64,000 bases of DNA from Escarpia spicata (lineage: Eukaryota; Annelida; Polychaeta; Sabellida; Siboglinidae): the NCBI GenBank assembly GCA_963995525.1, contig OZ023213.1, positions 49,190,592 to 49,254,591 of the forward strand, in the 5' to 3' direction. Shown here piece by piece: positions 1 through 11,345 of this stretch; within the stretch, counting starts at the first letter, position 1, and the number at the start of each line of letters is the position of its first letter. The notes under the pieces were generated by a model. The model saw nothing but the letters and a program-made list of their open reading frames with translations, had not been told where the DNA came from and ran no database searches. The position numbers and the translations under genes were made by a program.

Positions 1-1690
1 ACAGTGTATGTACATTCACATAGGACCGAGTGGGTCCAATGATACGGTGTATGTACATTCATATAGGACCGAGTGGGTCCAATGATACGGTGTATGTACA
101 TTCATATAGGACCGAGTGGGTCCAATGATACGGTGTATGTACATTCATATAGGACCGAGTGGGTCCAATGATACGGTGTATGTACATTCACATAGGATTG
201 AGTGGGTCCAATGATACGGTGTATGTACATTCACATAGGACTGAGTGGGTCCAATGATACGGTGTATGTACATTCATATAGGACCGAGTGGGTCCAATGA
301 TACGGTGTATGTACATTCACATAGGACCGAGTGGGTCTAATGATACGGTGTATGTACATTCACATAGGACCGAGTGGGTCCAATGATACGGTGTATGTAC
401 ATTCACATAGGACCGAGTGGGTCCAATGATACGGTGTATGTACATTCACATAGGACCGAGTGGGTCCAATGATACGGTGTATGTACATTCACATAGGACC
501 GAGTGGGTCCAATGATACGGTGTATGTACATTCACATAGGACCGAGTGGGTCCAATGATACGGTGTATGTACATTCACGTAGGACCGAGCGGGTCCAATG
601 ATACGGTGTATGTATAATTCACGTAGGACCGAGCGGGTCCAATGATACGGTGTATGTACATTCACGTAGGACCGAGCGGGTCCAATGATACGGTGTATGT
701 ACATTCACGTAGGACCGAGCGGGTCCAATGATACGGTGTATGTACATTCACGTAGGACCGAGTGGGTCCAATGATACGGTGTATGTACATTCACGTAGGA
801 CCGAGTGGGTCCAATGATACGGTGTATGTACATTCACGTAGGACCGAGTGGGTCCAATGATACGGTGTATGTACATTCACGTAGGACCGAGTGGGTCCAA
901 TGATACGGTGTATGTACATTCACGTAGGACCGAGTGGGTCCAATGATACGGTGTATGTACATTCACGTAGGACCGAGTGGGTCCAATGATACGGTGTATG
1001 TACATTCACATAGGACCGAGTGGGTCCAATGATACGGTGTATGTACATTCACATAGGACCGAGTGGGTCCAATGATACGGTGTATGTACATTCACATAGG
1101 ACCGAGTGGGTCCAATGATACGGTGTATGTACATTCACATAGGACCGAGTGGATCCAATGATACGGTGTATGTACATTCACATAGGACCGAGTCGGTCCA
1201 ATGATACGGTGTATGTACATTCACATAGGACCGAGTGGGTCCAATGATACGGTGTATGTACATTCACATAGGACCGAGTGGGTCCGATGATACGGTGTAT
1301 GTACATTCACATAGGACCGAGTGGGTCCGATGATACGGTGTATGTACATTCACATAGGACCGAGTGGGTCCGATGATACGGTGTGTGTACATTCACATAG
1401 GACCGAGTGGATCCGATGATACGGTGTATGTACATTCACATAGGACCGAGTGGGTCCGATGATACGGTGTATGTACATTCACATAGGACCGAGTGGGTCC
1501 AATGATACGGTGTATGTACATTCACATAGGACCGAGTTGGTCCAATGATACAGTGTATGTACATTCACATAGGACCGAGTGGGTCCAATGATACAGTGTA
1601 TGTACATTCACATAGGACCGAGTGGGTCCAATGATACAGTGTATGTACATTCATATAGGACCGAGTGGGTCCAATGACACAGTGTATTAC
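1..1690. repeat. 43-bp minisatellite, about 39 copies, open at left edge
   Basis: Head-to-tail 43-bp units with the core GGACCGAGTGGGTCCAATG, few mismatches and no lasting interruptions. Each unit holds a short inverted repeat (GGACC...GGTCC). The array runs off the left window edge, so its true length is unknown. Its right end passes directly into the body of a dispersed repeat (1,691-1,935). That body recurs inverted at 50.24-50.55 kb with a single unit attached. Apparent small reading frames here are repeat artefacts. Confidence 0.97.
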
Positions 1691-1935
1691 ACTGTCTACA
1701 CTGCCTGCTCGGCGTCTCTCATACACTCGACCGGGAAGCAACTCCAGGTGCTGGGAGCAAGGTCCAGTGGGTGAGAGACAGAGACCACTGCTCTGTGAGT
1801 CCACGACAGGTTACACATTTACCAATTGTGGGATCTTTTACTTTCCCTTGTATCTAGACACCAGATAGAAGGGACCAATGGTTTTTAATGTCTCTTCCGA
1901 AAGACACATGCAACGTGAGGTGAACGAAATACAAT
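1691..1935 (+). mobile_element. Dispersed repeat body (family C), copy 1
   Basis: Unique sequence next to the 43-bp array. Its reverse complement matches 50,260-50,510 over nearly its whole length, including the stretches read here as TGTCTCTTCCGAAAGACAC and GGTTACACATTTACC. It has no coding capacity. The class is not recognised. A non-autonomous element with a terminal minisatellite, such as a Helentron-type or pearl-like element, is possible but unproven. Confidence 0.7.
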
Positions 1936-2072
1936 AAAACTTTATTATCCCATGAAGGGAAATTTGTGGTTTTCATTAAAAATACATAAATAAAAACAGT
2001 TTCTAAAACATAGTTACGATAAAAAATATAAAAAATTACCTAATTGCCTAATATTCTAAATTGTGGTCGTTA
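1936..2072. other. Short AT-rich spacer
   Basis: AT-rich spacer between two arrays. It contains an AATAAA-like stretch near 1,932 but no ORF or recognised element. Confidence 0.5.
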
Positions 2073-3100
2073 CATCACAGATACTGTAGCATCATAGTGG
2101 AGTGTATATACATCACAGATACTGTAGCATCATAGGGGTGTGTATATACATCACAGATACTGTACCATCATAGTGGAGTGTATATACATCACAGATACTG
2201 TAGCATCATAGTGGAGTGTATATACATCACAGATACTGTAGCACCATAGTGGAGTGTATATACATCACAGATACTGTAGCACCATAGTGGAGTGTATATA
2301 CATCACATATACTGTAGCACCATAGTGGAGTGTATATACATCACAGATACTGTAGCACCATATTGGAGTGTATATACATCACAGATACTGTAGCACCATA
2401 GTGGAGTGTATATACATCACAGATACTGTAGCATCATAGTGGAGTGTATATACATCACAGATACTGTAGCATCATAGTGGAGTGTATATACATCACAGAT
2501 ACTGTAGCATCATAGTGGAGTGTATATACATCACAGATACTGTAGCATCATAGTGGAGTGTATATACATCACAGATACTGTAGCATCATAGTGGAGTGTA
2601 TATACATCACAGATACTGTAGCATCATAGTGGAGTGTATATACATCACAGATACTGTAGCATCACAGTGGAGTGTATATACATCACAGATACTGTAGCAT
2701 CACAGTGGAGTGTATATACATCACAGATACTGTAGCATCATAGTGGAGTGTATATACATCACAGATACTGTAGCATCATAGTGGAATGTATATACATCAC
2801 AGATACTGTAGCATCATAGTGGAGTGTATATACATCACAGATACTGTAGCATCATAGTGGAGTGTATATACATCACAGATACTGTAGCATCATAGTGGAG
2901 TGTATATACATCACAGATACTGTAGCATCATAGTGGAGTGTATATACATCACAGATACTGTAGCATCATAGTGGAGTGTATATACATCACAGATACTGTA
3001 GCATCATAGTGGAGTGTATATACATCACAGATACTGTAGCATCATAGTGGAGTGTATATACATCACAGATACTGTAGCATCATAATGGAGTGTATATACA
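2073..3100. repeat. 38-bp minisatellite, about 27 copies
   Basis: Units of the form CATCACAGATACTGTAGCAT followed by catagtggagtgtatata repeat about 27 times with low divergence (variants: CACC for CATC, single base changes). No coding content. Confidence 0.97.
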
Positions 3101-3261
3101 CACGTATTCAAAGTCTGGCTCAAGGAAATGTCACAGAGATAAGTCATTAAAAGCCGAACAGACATAGGAACAAATGACAACCGCTTCCTATTTCTTCTGT
3201 ATATAACAGTTCTAAACCGTCTGGATGATGGCAGATGGACGTATTCTTTGTGCAAAATATG

Positions 3262-3330
3262 CGGCAGGTGGAATCGAACCACCATCCTCTCGAGCGACAG
3301 ACTGGCACTCTATCTTGCGATCACCGCTCC
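3262..3330 (-). repeat. tRNA-like fragment (SINE head or tRNA pseudogene)
   Basis: On the - strand this stretch has a perfect T arm, GGTGG-TTCGATT-CCACC, with a B box GGTTCGATTCC, then a 3' acceptor-like TGCCGCA. A matching 5' acceptor strand and a proper anticodon stem are absent, so a functional tRNA gene is unlikely. The 47-bp minisatellite starts at its 5' edge. Confidence 0.45.
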
Positions 3331-5217
3331 CCACTATTGACATCTGTAATATACTGGTGGAAGAAAACCACCACTTCCCACTATAGACATCTGCATTATA
3401 CTGGTGGGAGAAAACCAACACTTCCCACTATTGACATCTGTATTATACTGGTGGGAGAAAACCACCACTCCCCACTATTGACATCTGCATTATACTGGTG
3501 GGAGAAAGCCACCACTCCCCACTATAGACATCTGTATTATACTGGTGGGAGAAAACCACCACTCCCCACTATTGACATCTGTATAATACCGGTGGGAGAA
3601 AACCACCACTCCCCACTATTGACATCTGTATTATACCGGTGGGAGAAAACCACCACTCCCCACTATTGACATCTGTATTATACTGGTGGGAGAAAACCAC
3701 CACTTCCCACTATTGACATCTGTATTATACTGGTGGGAGAAAACCACCACTTCCCACTATTGACATCTGTATTATACTGGTGGGAGAAAACCACCACTCC
3801 CCACTATAGACATCTGTATTATACCGGTGGGGGAAAACCACCACTCCCCACTATTGACATCTGTATTATACTGGTGGGAGAAAACCACCACTTCCCACTA
3901 TTGACATCTGTAATATACTGGTGGGAGAAAACCACCGCTCCCCACTATTGACATCTGTATTATACTGGTGGGATAAAACCACCGCTCCCCACTATTGACA
4001 TCTGTAATATACTGGTGGGAGAAAACCACCGCTCCCCACTATTGACATCTGTATTATACTGGTGGGAGAAAACCACCACTCCCCACTATTGACATCTGTA
4101 TTATACTGGTGGGAGAAAACCACCGCTCCCCACTATTGACATCTGTAATATACTGGTGGGAGAAAACCACCACTTCCCACTATTGACATCTGTATTATAC
4201 TGGTGGGAGAAAACCACCACTCCCCACTATTGACATCTGTATAATACCGGTGGGAGAAAACCACCACTCCCCACTATTGACATCTGTATTATACCGGTGG
4301 GAGAAAACCACCACTCCCCACTATTGACATCTGTATTATACTGGTGGGAGAAAACCACCACTTCCCACTATTGACATCTGTATTATACTGGTGGGAGAAA
4401 ACCACCACTCCCCACTATAGACATCTGTATTATACCGGTGGGGGAAAACCACCACTCCCCACTATTGACATCTGTATTATACTGGTGGGAGAAAACCACC
4501 ACTTCCCACTATTGACATCTGTAATATACTGGTGGGAGAAAACCACCGCTCCCCACTATTGACATCTGTATTATACTGGTGGGATAAAACCACCGCTCCC
4601 CACTATTGACATCTGTAATATACTGGTGGGAGAAAACCACCGCTCCCCACTATTGACATCTGTATTATACTGGTGGGAGAAAACCACCACTCCCCACTAT
4701 TGACATCTGTATTATACTGGTGGGAGAAAACCACCGCTCCCCACTATTGACATCTGTAATATACTGGTGGGAGAGAACCACCGCTCCCCACTGTTGACAT
4801 CTGTATTATACTGGTGGGAGAAAACCACCACTTCCCACTATTGACATCTGTATTATACTGGTGGGAGAAAACCACCGCTCCCCACTATTGACATCTGTAT
4901 TATACTGGTGGGAGAAAACCACCACTCCCCACTCCTGACATCTGTAATATAATGGTGGGAGAAAACCACCGCTCCATACTATTGACATCTGTATAATATA
5001 CCGGTGGGAGAAAACCACCACTCCCCACTATTGACATCTGTATTATAATGGTGGGAGAAAACCACCACTCCCCACTATTACCATCTGTATTATATTTATA
5101 CTGGTGGGAAAAAACCACCACTCCCCACTACACTGTATTGACATCTGTATTATACCGGTGGGAGAAAACCACCACTCCCAACTATTACCATCTGTATTAT
5201 ACTGGTGGGAGAAAACC
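3322..5217. repeat. 47-bp minisatellite, about 40 copies, with higher-order duplication
   Basis: Units contain GGTGGGAGAAAACCACC (a 5-bp stem, 7-base loop inverted repeat), then ctccccactattgacatctg. The block 3,733-3,951 is repeated at 4,344-4,562 with the same translation. That is a 611-bp shift, exactly 13 units, so the array has a higher-order repeat from a recent block duplication. Units diverge and are interrupted toward 5.0-5.2 kb. Confidence 0.97.
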
Positions 5218-6659
5218 GTGTGCTACCTAATGTTTTATTCTGCTTTAACAAAAACCAGAACAAAATCTTCGGTAAATCTTTAACACCGATTCCGTCAAAT
5301 TGGTTCAAACTGTTAGAAAACTTGTTTCGAGTGAAGTATTTACAAATACAGACCAACAAAGTTAAAATCTCGTTAAAGATGCCTATTGCCCAAAACCATG
5401 AATCCTATATCAGCTGTATAAATCGCTCCATGTCACATGGTCAGTATGAAATCAAACATTGTATTAAATAAGTTTTAGGATGTTAGAACACGAGATTTCA
5501 ATTACCCAATTTTGGGCATGACAACAATTTCCAATCGTGAGTATGTAAGAGAGTACCTTTGTACAAATATGTATGTCCATACATATCTCTGCTACTTTTG
5601 CATGTACGGGGGGATGAAATTGTGTATGCTTGCTAACAGCTGCACAGGGGTGGTTGATAGGTTTCTTTTCTTTTTTTTTTGCCTGGGGATGGCAATCTTG
5701 GGGGTTCAACAGAATCTTATCTATAAAGGATTTTTGTCTGCCTTTTCCTGTGCATGACCCCACAGTCACGCAAGTATGTTAAACACCATAATACATTAAG
5801 ACAAATATGCTCACTTTACATGTGGACATGAAACTGTATCAATAGTATTAATGTCTGGCATGACACTAAGGGAACATGTCAATAGTGATCAGCAACAAAA
5901 ATAGGCCTTCGTGATCAATCAGGAGTAATTTCAAACAATTCAACAATATCAAATCACTTAGTTTCAACAATATCAAGTACTCTTAAGTACTGCGATATCA
6001 AATAACGTCAGTTGTATTTTTGAGCACATCTCCGATTGGCATGTGGATCATAATATGACCATGGCATGTACACAATAACAAATTAGTAGAGTGAAAAAGC
6101 TTGTGTTTCCAGACCTCTTTATGATCCCCAGTGGTATACAAGAACATGACTAATGATAAATGGCTAAGGTCACTGGTACAAGAGAGTAAACAATATTAAC
6201 CATTACCGGCAAGAGACATAGGTTATAATTACCAGACCTGTTCACATCTAAAGAGAATGCAGTGATATTTTGAGGACCACATTGGAAAATGAGGACCACA
6301 CTGGAAATAAGTATATTATCTTCGGTATTACTGTATATATATATGTCATATTTCTTCTAATTATCCAATGCATGTATATAATTTTACTGAATAAACTCAC
6401 TCACACATTTGTTTAATTACATGAAATTTATTAATTAGTATTTACTATGTCTTAGTTAAAAGTAATATGCACTTGTACACAAAATGGATTGTCATCATGT
6501 TTCATCTCAAAAAAAATTTTTTTTTTACTTTCAAGAGCAACTTATGAATGTTTTATGACATTAAATCGCAGACCATAAATCCTCACCATTGAAAGTTAAA
6601 TGTAATATTTTATTGGTTTGTCAAATTCTACAGCTCTAAATGCCATTCCAGACGGTAAA
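5218..6659. other. Intergenic, no gene seen
   Basis: AT-rich DNA with short ORFs only. None has coding-like composition or recognisable motifs. A T-run (5,669-5,680) and a short A/T tract near 6,510 are present. Confidence 0.6.
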
Positions 6660-6832
6660 TACAGTAGAACTTTGTTTTATGGTCACCTCGATAATACAGC
6701 CACCTCACAGTTAAGGTCTACCTGAGATAGTCACAAATTATTTCTGTAACAGTAAAGAATAGGAAAAAATAATCTTGCTAATATGGTCACCTCGCTATTC
6801 AGGTCACTTTTGCCCAGTGCCAAGGCTGACCA
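6660..6832 (-). mobile_element. pogo/Tigger-like MITE (family D), truncated
   Basis: Begins TA-CAGTAGAACTTTG, the outer end of the same family as 20,333-20,511, and continues with matching 'ggtcacctc' blocks. The far terminus is missing. The TA before the terminus fits a TA target site, as pogo/Tc1 families use. Confidence 0.6.
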
Positions 6833-7099
6833 AATCAGTGACGCTCCTGTATAGCTGTGGCAATAATTATAAAAACATGACATTTTTGTTATTAAAAAGA
6901 AAACGGCTGTTCCACGTATAACCACATACAAGATATCGATAGTCAGTGTGTAGCTCTTAAAACCATTTTATGTCAAAATAAATTCCCAAATTAAATCATT
7001 TATATGACAAATTAGACAAAAGTTAAAAAATACATGTACTAAAAGAATGTACTTCATAAAAACACTTGCAAATTATTTCAGTAGATGCTCTATGTTTAA

Positions 7100-7160
7100 G
7101 TTTAATAGGTAAACAGATGGGTAGGTAACACTATTTAATAACAGTGTTTTGTTGTATTCT
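7100..7160 (+). repeat. Left flank of hAT insertion, duplicated at 8,752-8,800
   Basis: The stretch ggtaggtaac...tttaataacagtg matches 8,752-8,800 with modest divergence. Together with 8,310-8,366 it forms one copy of a local duplication that the hAT-like element split. Confidence 0.6.
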
Positions 7161-8309
7161 AAAGCCCTGCGCGGGGCGGGTTTTGGCCCGCAGCCTGCAA
7201 CCCGCGGGCTGGATTTTTGTTGTTGTTGCGGTGCAGTGCGAGTTAAGTTTCAATTTGTGCGGGGCGGTCTGCGGGTCAGGTCACTGCGGGCTAGTAATTT
7301 CTACATGGGGGTTACTGATTTTTGTAACTCATTAATGGTCACCAGTTACTCAAAGGTGGTACATTCTTTGAGCTAGTTAATTGGGGATTACTGGATTGCC
7401 CTTTTGTTTGTGTTTAAACAGTGTTATGATAACATGTGCTGGCCTGCCTTGGCAGCTTCAGTCAGGTGTGATTAGTGGCTTCTTCCAGGTGGAAGTATCA
7501 GTTCAGGCCATCAATCTGTTTGTGTAATTAAGCCACCAGGATGTCCATAATGAGCAGTTACTCCACCAATTAGACAGGAAATGCCTTTGATGTGTGGAGA
7601 CTGGAGACCATGCCACTTGGCACTGGCTGACAGTGCTAACTGCTAAGAACAAGAACTGTCAGTGTCAGTCTGCCTCTGTAGAAGTAAGATGGCTCAAGTC
7701 AAACTGCCTTCTACACTAGTATAATCCAGTGCCAGTAGCCTAGTCCAGAGTGGATTTTGATCATAGGATGCCACTGAAATGAATGCCAGCGGTGTGAATT
7801 TCACTGTTCTTCATAAAAAATTATCAACTGCCATTGCATATTCACTTGTGCCGAGTTATATCAATTAGATTAATTAATAATTTTAAAATACGTTAAAATT
7901 GTACTCGTACCTTTACTTTGTCCCAGGACTGCTTATCACCTTCAGGCATTTACATTATAATGACAAGGGTTCTATTTGTCTTAAAGATGGAATTCCAAGT
8001 ACGACATGGTTGTCACCCAGCGCCGTGCATTTGTTAATATTGTAAACAACAACGATTAATAAAGATGATATATTTTTAATGATTCCATGTCATCTGTTGT
8101 GGGCTGCGGGGCGGGTGCGGGCTGACTTTTGACTAATTACTGCGGGGCGGGTTGCGGGCCAAGTTACTGCAGGGTGGGGCGGGCCAGGATGTGGCAAAAT
8201 ATGCGGGGCGGGCTGCGGGTTGAGTTGTAATATGCGGGGTGGGCTGCGGGTCAAATGACATAGTTGCGGGGCGGGTGCGGGCTGAGATTTCCAGCCCGCG
8301 CAGGGCTTT
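7161..8309. mobile_element. Non-autonomous hAT-like DNA transposon
   Basis: A 1,149-bp element bounded by a perfect 15-bp terminal inverted repeat (AAAGCCCTGCGCGGG at 7,161-7,175, complement at 8,295-8,309). Subterminal regions at both ends are packed with short GCGGGCTGCGGGT-type motifs, as in many hAT elements. The interior has no transposase ORF. Flanks show an imperfect 8-bp direct repeat (TGTATTCT / TGTACCAT). A related uninterrupted sequence at about 8,752-8,850 looks like the pre-insertion site. The hAT label rests on TIR style and target-site length, not on a transposase. Confidence 0.7.
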
Positions 8310-8366
8310 GTGTACCATCAAGCAGTGTATCCCAGGAAATAACAATACAAAACTATGTTGTTTATG

Positions 8367-8739
8367 TACCGTATTCATCCCATTCAGCGTACACTATACT
8401 TCACAAACATTCAAGAGGCAGAAATATGTCAAATTTTGCATTCGAATAAGCGTACAGGGGTGTACACCTTAGCAGACGTGACTGGCAAGCGATTTATGCA
8501 TCTTACATATAAATAACAGGATTCCAGAGCATTGTAAAGTCTTATAATTTAGGTGGACCTTTCAATATTTTTTTATCACTGAGCTTTGAGTCTGGTGTGA
8601 CATTGATAGAAAGCAAACTCCAATGATTGACTCACCAGTCAAGGTTGGCACTGGAGATCACCGTCACAGTGTCAGACACTCTTAAAAACGGGTGTGTATG
8701 GTAATTAAGGCATATACGCTTAACAGGACGAATACAGTA
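8367..8739. mobile_element. MITE-like element (family B), copy 1
   Basis: Bounded by inverted ends TACCGTATTCATCC and the complement of GGACGAATACAGTA. The interior matches 34,496-34,837 at several blocks (GTTTATGCAT-like, TAATTTAGGTGGAAC-like, GTGTCAGAC-like). About 370 bp, no ORF. Confidence 0.65.
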
Positions 8740-8850
8740 AGTAGAGTAAATAAGTGGATACGTAGGTAATAATAATTTAATAACAATGTTTAGTCATATC
8801 ATCAAGCAGTATGTCCAAAGAAATATTTAAACAAATCAATAGTAAAGTAT
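8740..8850 (+). repeat. Duplicate of hAT-flanking sequence (empty site)
   Basis: Matches 7,100-7,160 joined to 8,310-8,366 without the intervening hAT-like element, so it represents the pre-insertion state in a paralogous copy. Confidence 0.6.
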
Positions 8851-10546
8851 GTTGTTCAATTTAAAAAAACGGATAATTAGTTAGACGTAAGATACTGACC
8901 ATGTTGAAGGTGGACAGGACGGCAGTGACTCTGATGCCGGAGACACCTGTCTTGACCGCCTTGACCACTGGTCAGTGTTGAATCACCTGTACAAAGAACA
9001 TGAGGTCAAACTGAGTGTGTTTGTGATGTCAACACAGGGACCTGTCTTGTGGTGTCTGTTCTATTGACACAGGGGATCTCTCTCCTTGGCCCACAGCAGC
9101 AGTGACAACAACAGCAGAGACAACAGCAGCTTTATCATTCCTATTACTGGATCCATTGGACCTGTTGGAATCGGAATAAATACAACACTGCAGTGACAAC
9201 ACCAGTGACAACTCTCCACTGGAAAGCTGTCTCCACAGCTGCAACTACAGCTATGCAAAGCTGAACTGAAAAACTCTCCATATTTTAACTGAACTGATTT
9301 TGTTTAACAACTGATCAAACTTATAATAGCAAAAAAATTAGGTACAGCCTGTAATTATATATTTTACATATCTTATGCTCGTTGATCACAATTAGTTACA
9401 TTTAATCAGAAATTTTGAATGTGTCCATTGACCATTATAGTTAGTGATCAGGGTGTACGTTAGGAGATGGCATTTGTTGTATAAGTTGTATGAAAGTTCT
9501 TATAGCAGTAATGACAGCACTGAGCTCTCCCAACCACAGTACTGAGAGCTCTTCACATCTCAAATAAGAGCTCTCCACAGCTACATAAAAACTGTCCACA
9601 GCTGCACTGAGAATTTTCCATAGCTGCACTGAGCACACTTCACCACAGAATTGAGTGCTTTCTATAGCTTAATTTAGCAGCCTCCAAAATTGACTTTACA
9701 GACTGGGTTAACTACAAGTTGATTTACAGACAGCTCGGTGATTGATGGAAGTAATCTAATACACCCCACAACCTGTAACACTAACAGAACACCCCTTCTT
9801 TTTTCCAAATACAACTCAATTTGACATGAGCAAAGTCAACCTTATTTTACACAACTACACAACAGCAACAACAACAGATTCATTGTATTTACAACAACAA
9901 CAAATTAGTAAAATTTTGTGTAATGCTATGGTTAAATGTACGGAACCAGCAAAATAAATGAGGGTAAATAAAAAAGAGGGCGTGGCAGCTTTAAACCGAC
10001 AAACTGAGCAAGTCGGGTCAGATTAGCAACATGTTGGCTTCTTAAAAATGCGTAACCTAAAGTCAAACATTGCATTACATGTGTGTTACATAATTGTACC
10101 ACAACTTAACGGACAGCCAAAACAACAGCAAAGAATGTTGTCACTAGAGTCTCTCGGCACAGACACCAATATGACATGTTATGTGCCACTGGGGTACTGA
10201 TAACTACAGCTCTCAAGTGCACCAACGTACAATCAGTGGTCGGCACATATTCTGACATGAGGCCCATATTGCAACAGCCCACATTAAACAGATTTTAATC
10301 ATCATTGATTCAGAAAGATTACATTCACATGTATATCTGTAACAACTGTCTTTCAATGTTTATGTACATACATGCAAAGACCCAAAGGTGTTTGAACTGT
10401 AACCCTTTAATGCCCATGACCAGACTACGTAGAATTAAGGTGAATGAGTGGTTTAAGTCAGCTACATGCCTTCACTCTAGCACACTTGTCAGGTTATTTC
10501 AAATATTGCATTCACATCTACAAAATTACCATTACTGTACTCATAT
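8851..10546. other. Intergenic, degenerate short repeats
   Basis: No gene recognised. 9,060-9,260 and 9,510-9,660 hold degenerate runs of a roughly 22-bp motif around CTCTCCACAGCTGCACTGAG. 9,840-9,900 has CAA-rich low-complexity sequence. Confidence 0.55.
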
Positions 10547-10770
10547 GTGTTAGTATATTGGGTATACATTGCTCAAAACACTCAACAGACAATAAGATCA
10601 CAGTTACTTCCAATTTCTAAACAGTTTATTTGCCGACATAAAAACAAATCATATTCTGTAAATTTTCCACATGAGTATATTGGGTATACATGGCTTAAAC
10701 CTCAACAAATAATAAAATCACAGTTACTTCAAATTTCTAGAGTTTATTAGCCAACACAGAAACAAATCAT
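10547..10770 (+). repeat. Two-copy tandem duplication, unit about 125 bp
   Basis: The block starting GTATATTGGGTATACAT is followed at about 125 bp by a diverged second copy sharing ATCACAGTTACTTC and AACAAATCATATTC. Confidence 0.8.
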
Positions 10771-10854
10771 ATTCAGTCAACTGTAGTTTTACTGTGCACA
10801 ATGTAACACTAACATTAGTATGAACATGTGAAATTGAGCATGATTCAAGACACT

Positions 10855-11345
10855 GTTTCCACTATTGCCGCAACACCTGTTGCTTTGGCCCAGTGTGTGG
10901 GTCTATCAGGCAGTTTCACAATACCAATGTCCAATATGATTCCCTGGGTTACTTCCTTCCTTGAGGCTGCCACTACAGCTTTCTCCCCTTATTCTTGAGA
11001 ATGCCAGTTCTTATACAGTTTTGATTGGAACATTACTTGATCAACAATGTTATCGATCATCAAACGAAATAATTTGTACGGGTTACTTGCAAATGTGATT
11101 CCTTCCGCAAAATATTCCATCAGTTTTAGCTGCATCACTTCTGGAATATTTGGTTTATCTGGTATTGTCAACTTTCACTTGTCCACCTTATTTCAGCTTC
11201 AGCGATGTCCTGCAGTGTCAAGAACATCATCATCGGATGAGTCACTGCTCTGTCTGGCACCAGCATCACTTTCACTTACAACTTATTCATCATCAGTATC
11301 CACATTTTCTCTCATCATCTGGAATGACAGCCAGCCGACTTGTGC
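10855..11345 (-). pseudogene. Decayed piggyBac-like transposase fragment
   Basis: Read on the - strand in one frame with stops, the sequence resembles the N-terminal part of piggyBac transposases (PGBD). It has an Asp/Glu/Ser-rich leader (VDTDDE, then SDSSDDDVLDT), a segment reading NPYKLFRLMIDNIVDQV, then QSKLYKNWHSQE, and after a stop a segment reading EVTQGIILDIGIVKLPDRP. In the family, the corresponding parts are the 'LF.L..D..V..IV.QTNLYA' and 'EI.AF.GI..LMGIVKLP' motifs. The catalytic Asp region is absent, so this is a 5' remnant. Several in-frame TGA codons stand where Trp would fit. The assignment is by motif resemblance; a profile search would settle it. Confidence 0.6.

Noticed and set aside
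3235..3669. 144-residue + strand ORF and related small frames
   Set aside because: Frame through the 47-bp minisatellite and its flank.
1..5217. CRISPR array
   Set aside because: Direct repeats have no unique spacers between them, no cas genes are present, and the genome is plainly eukaryotic.
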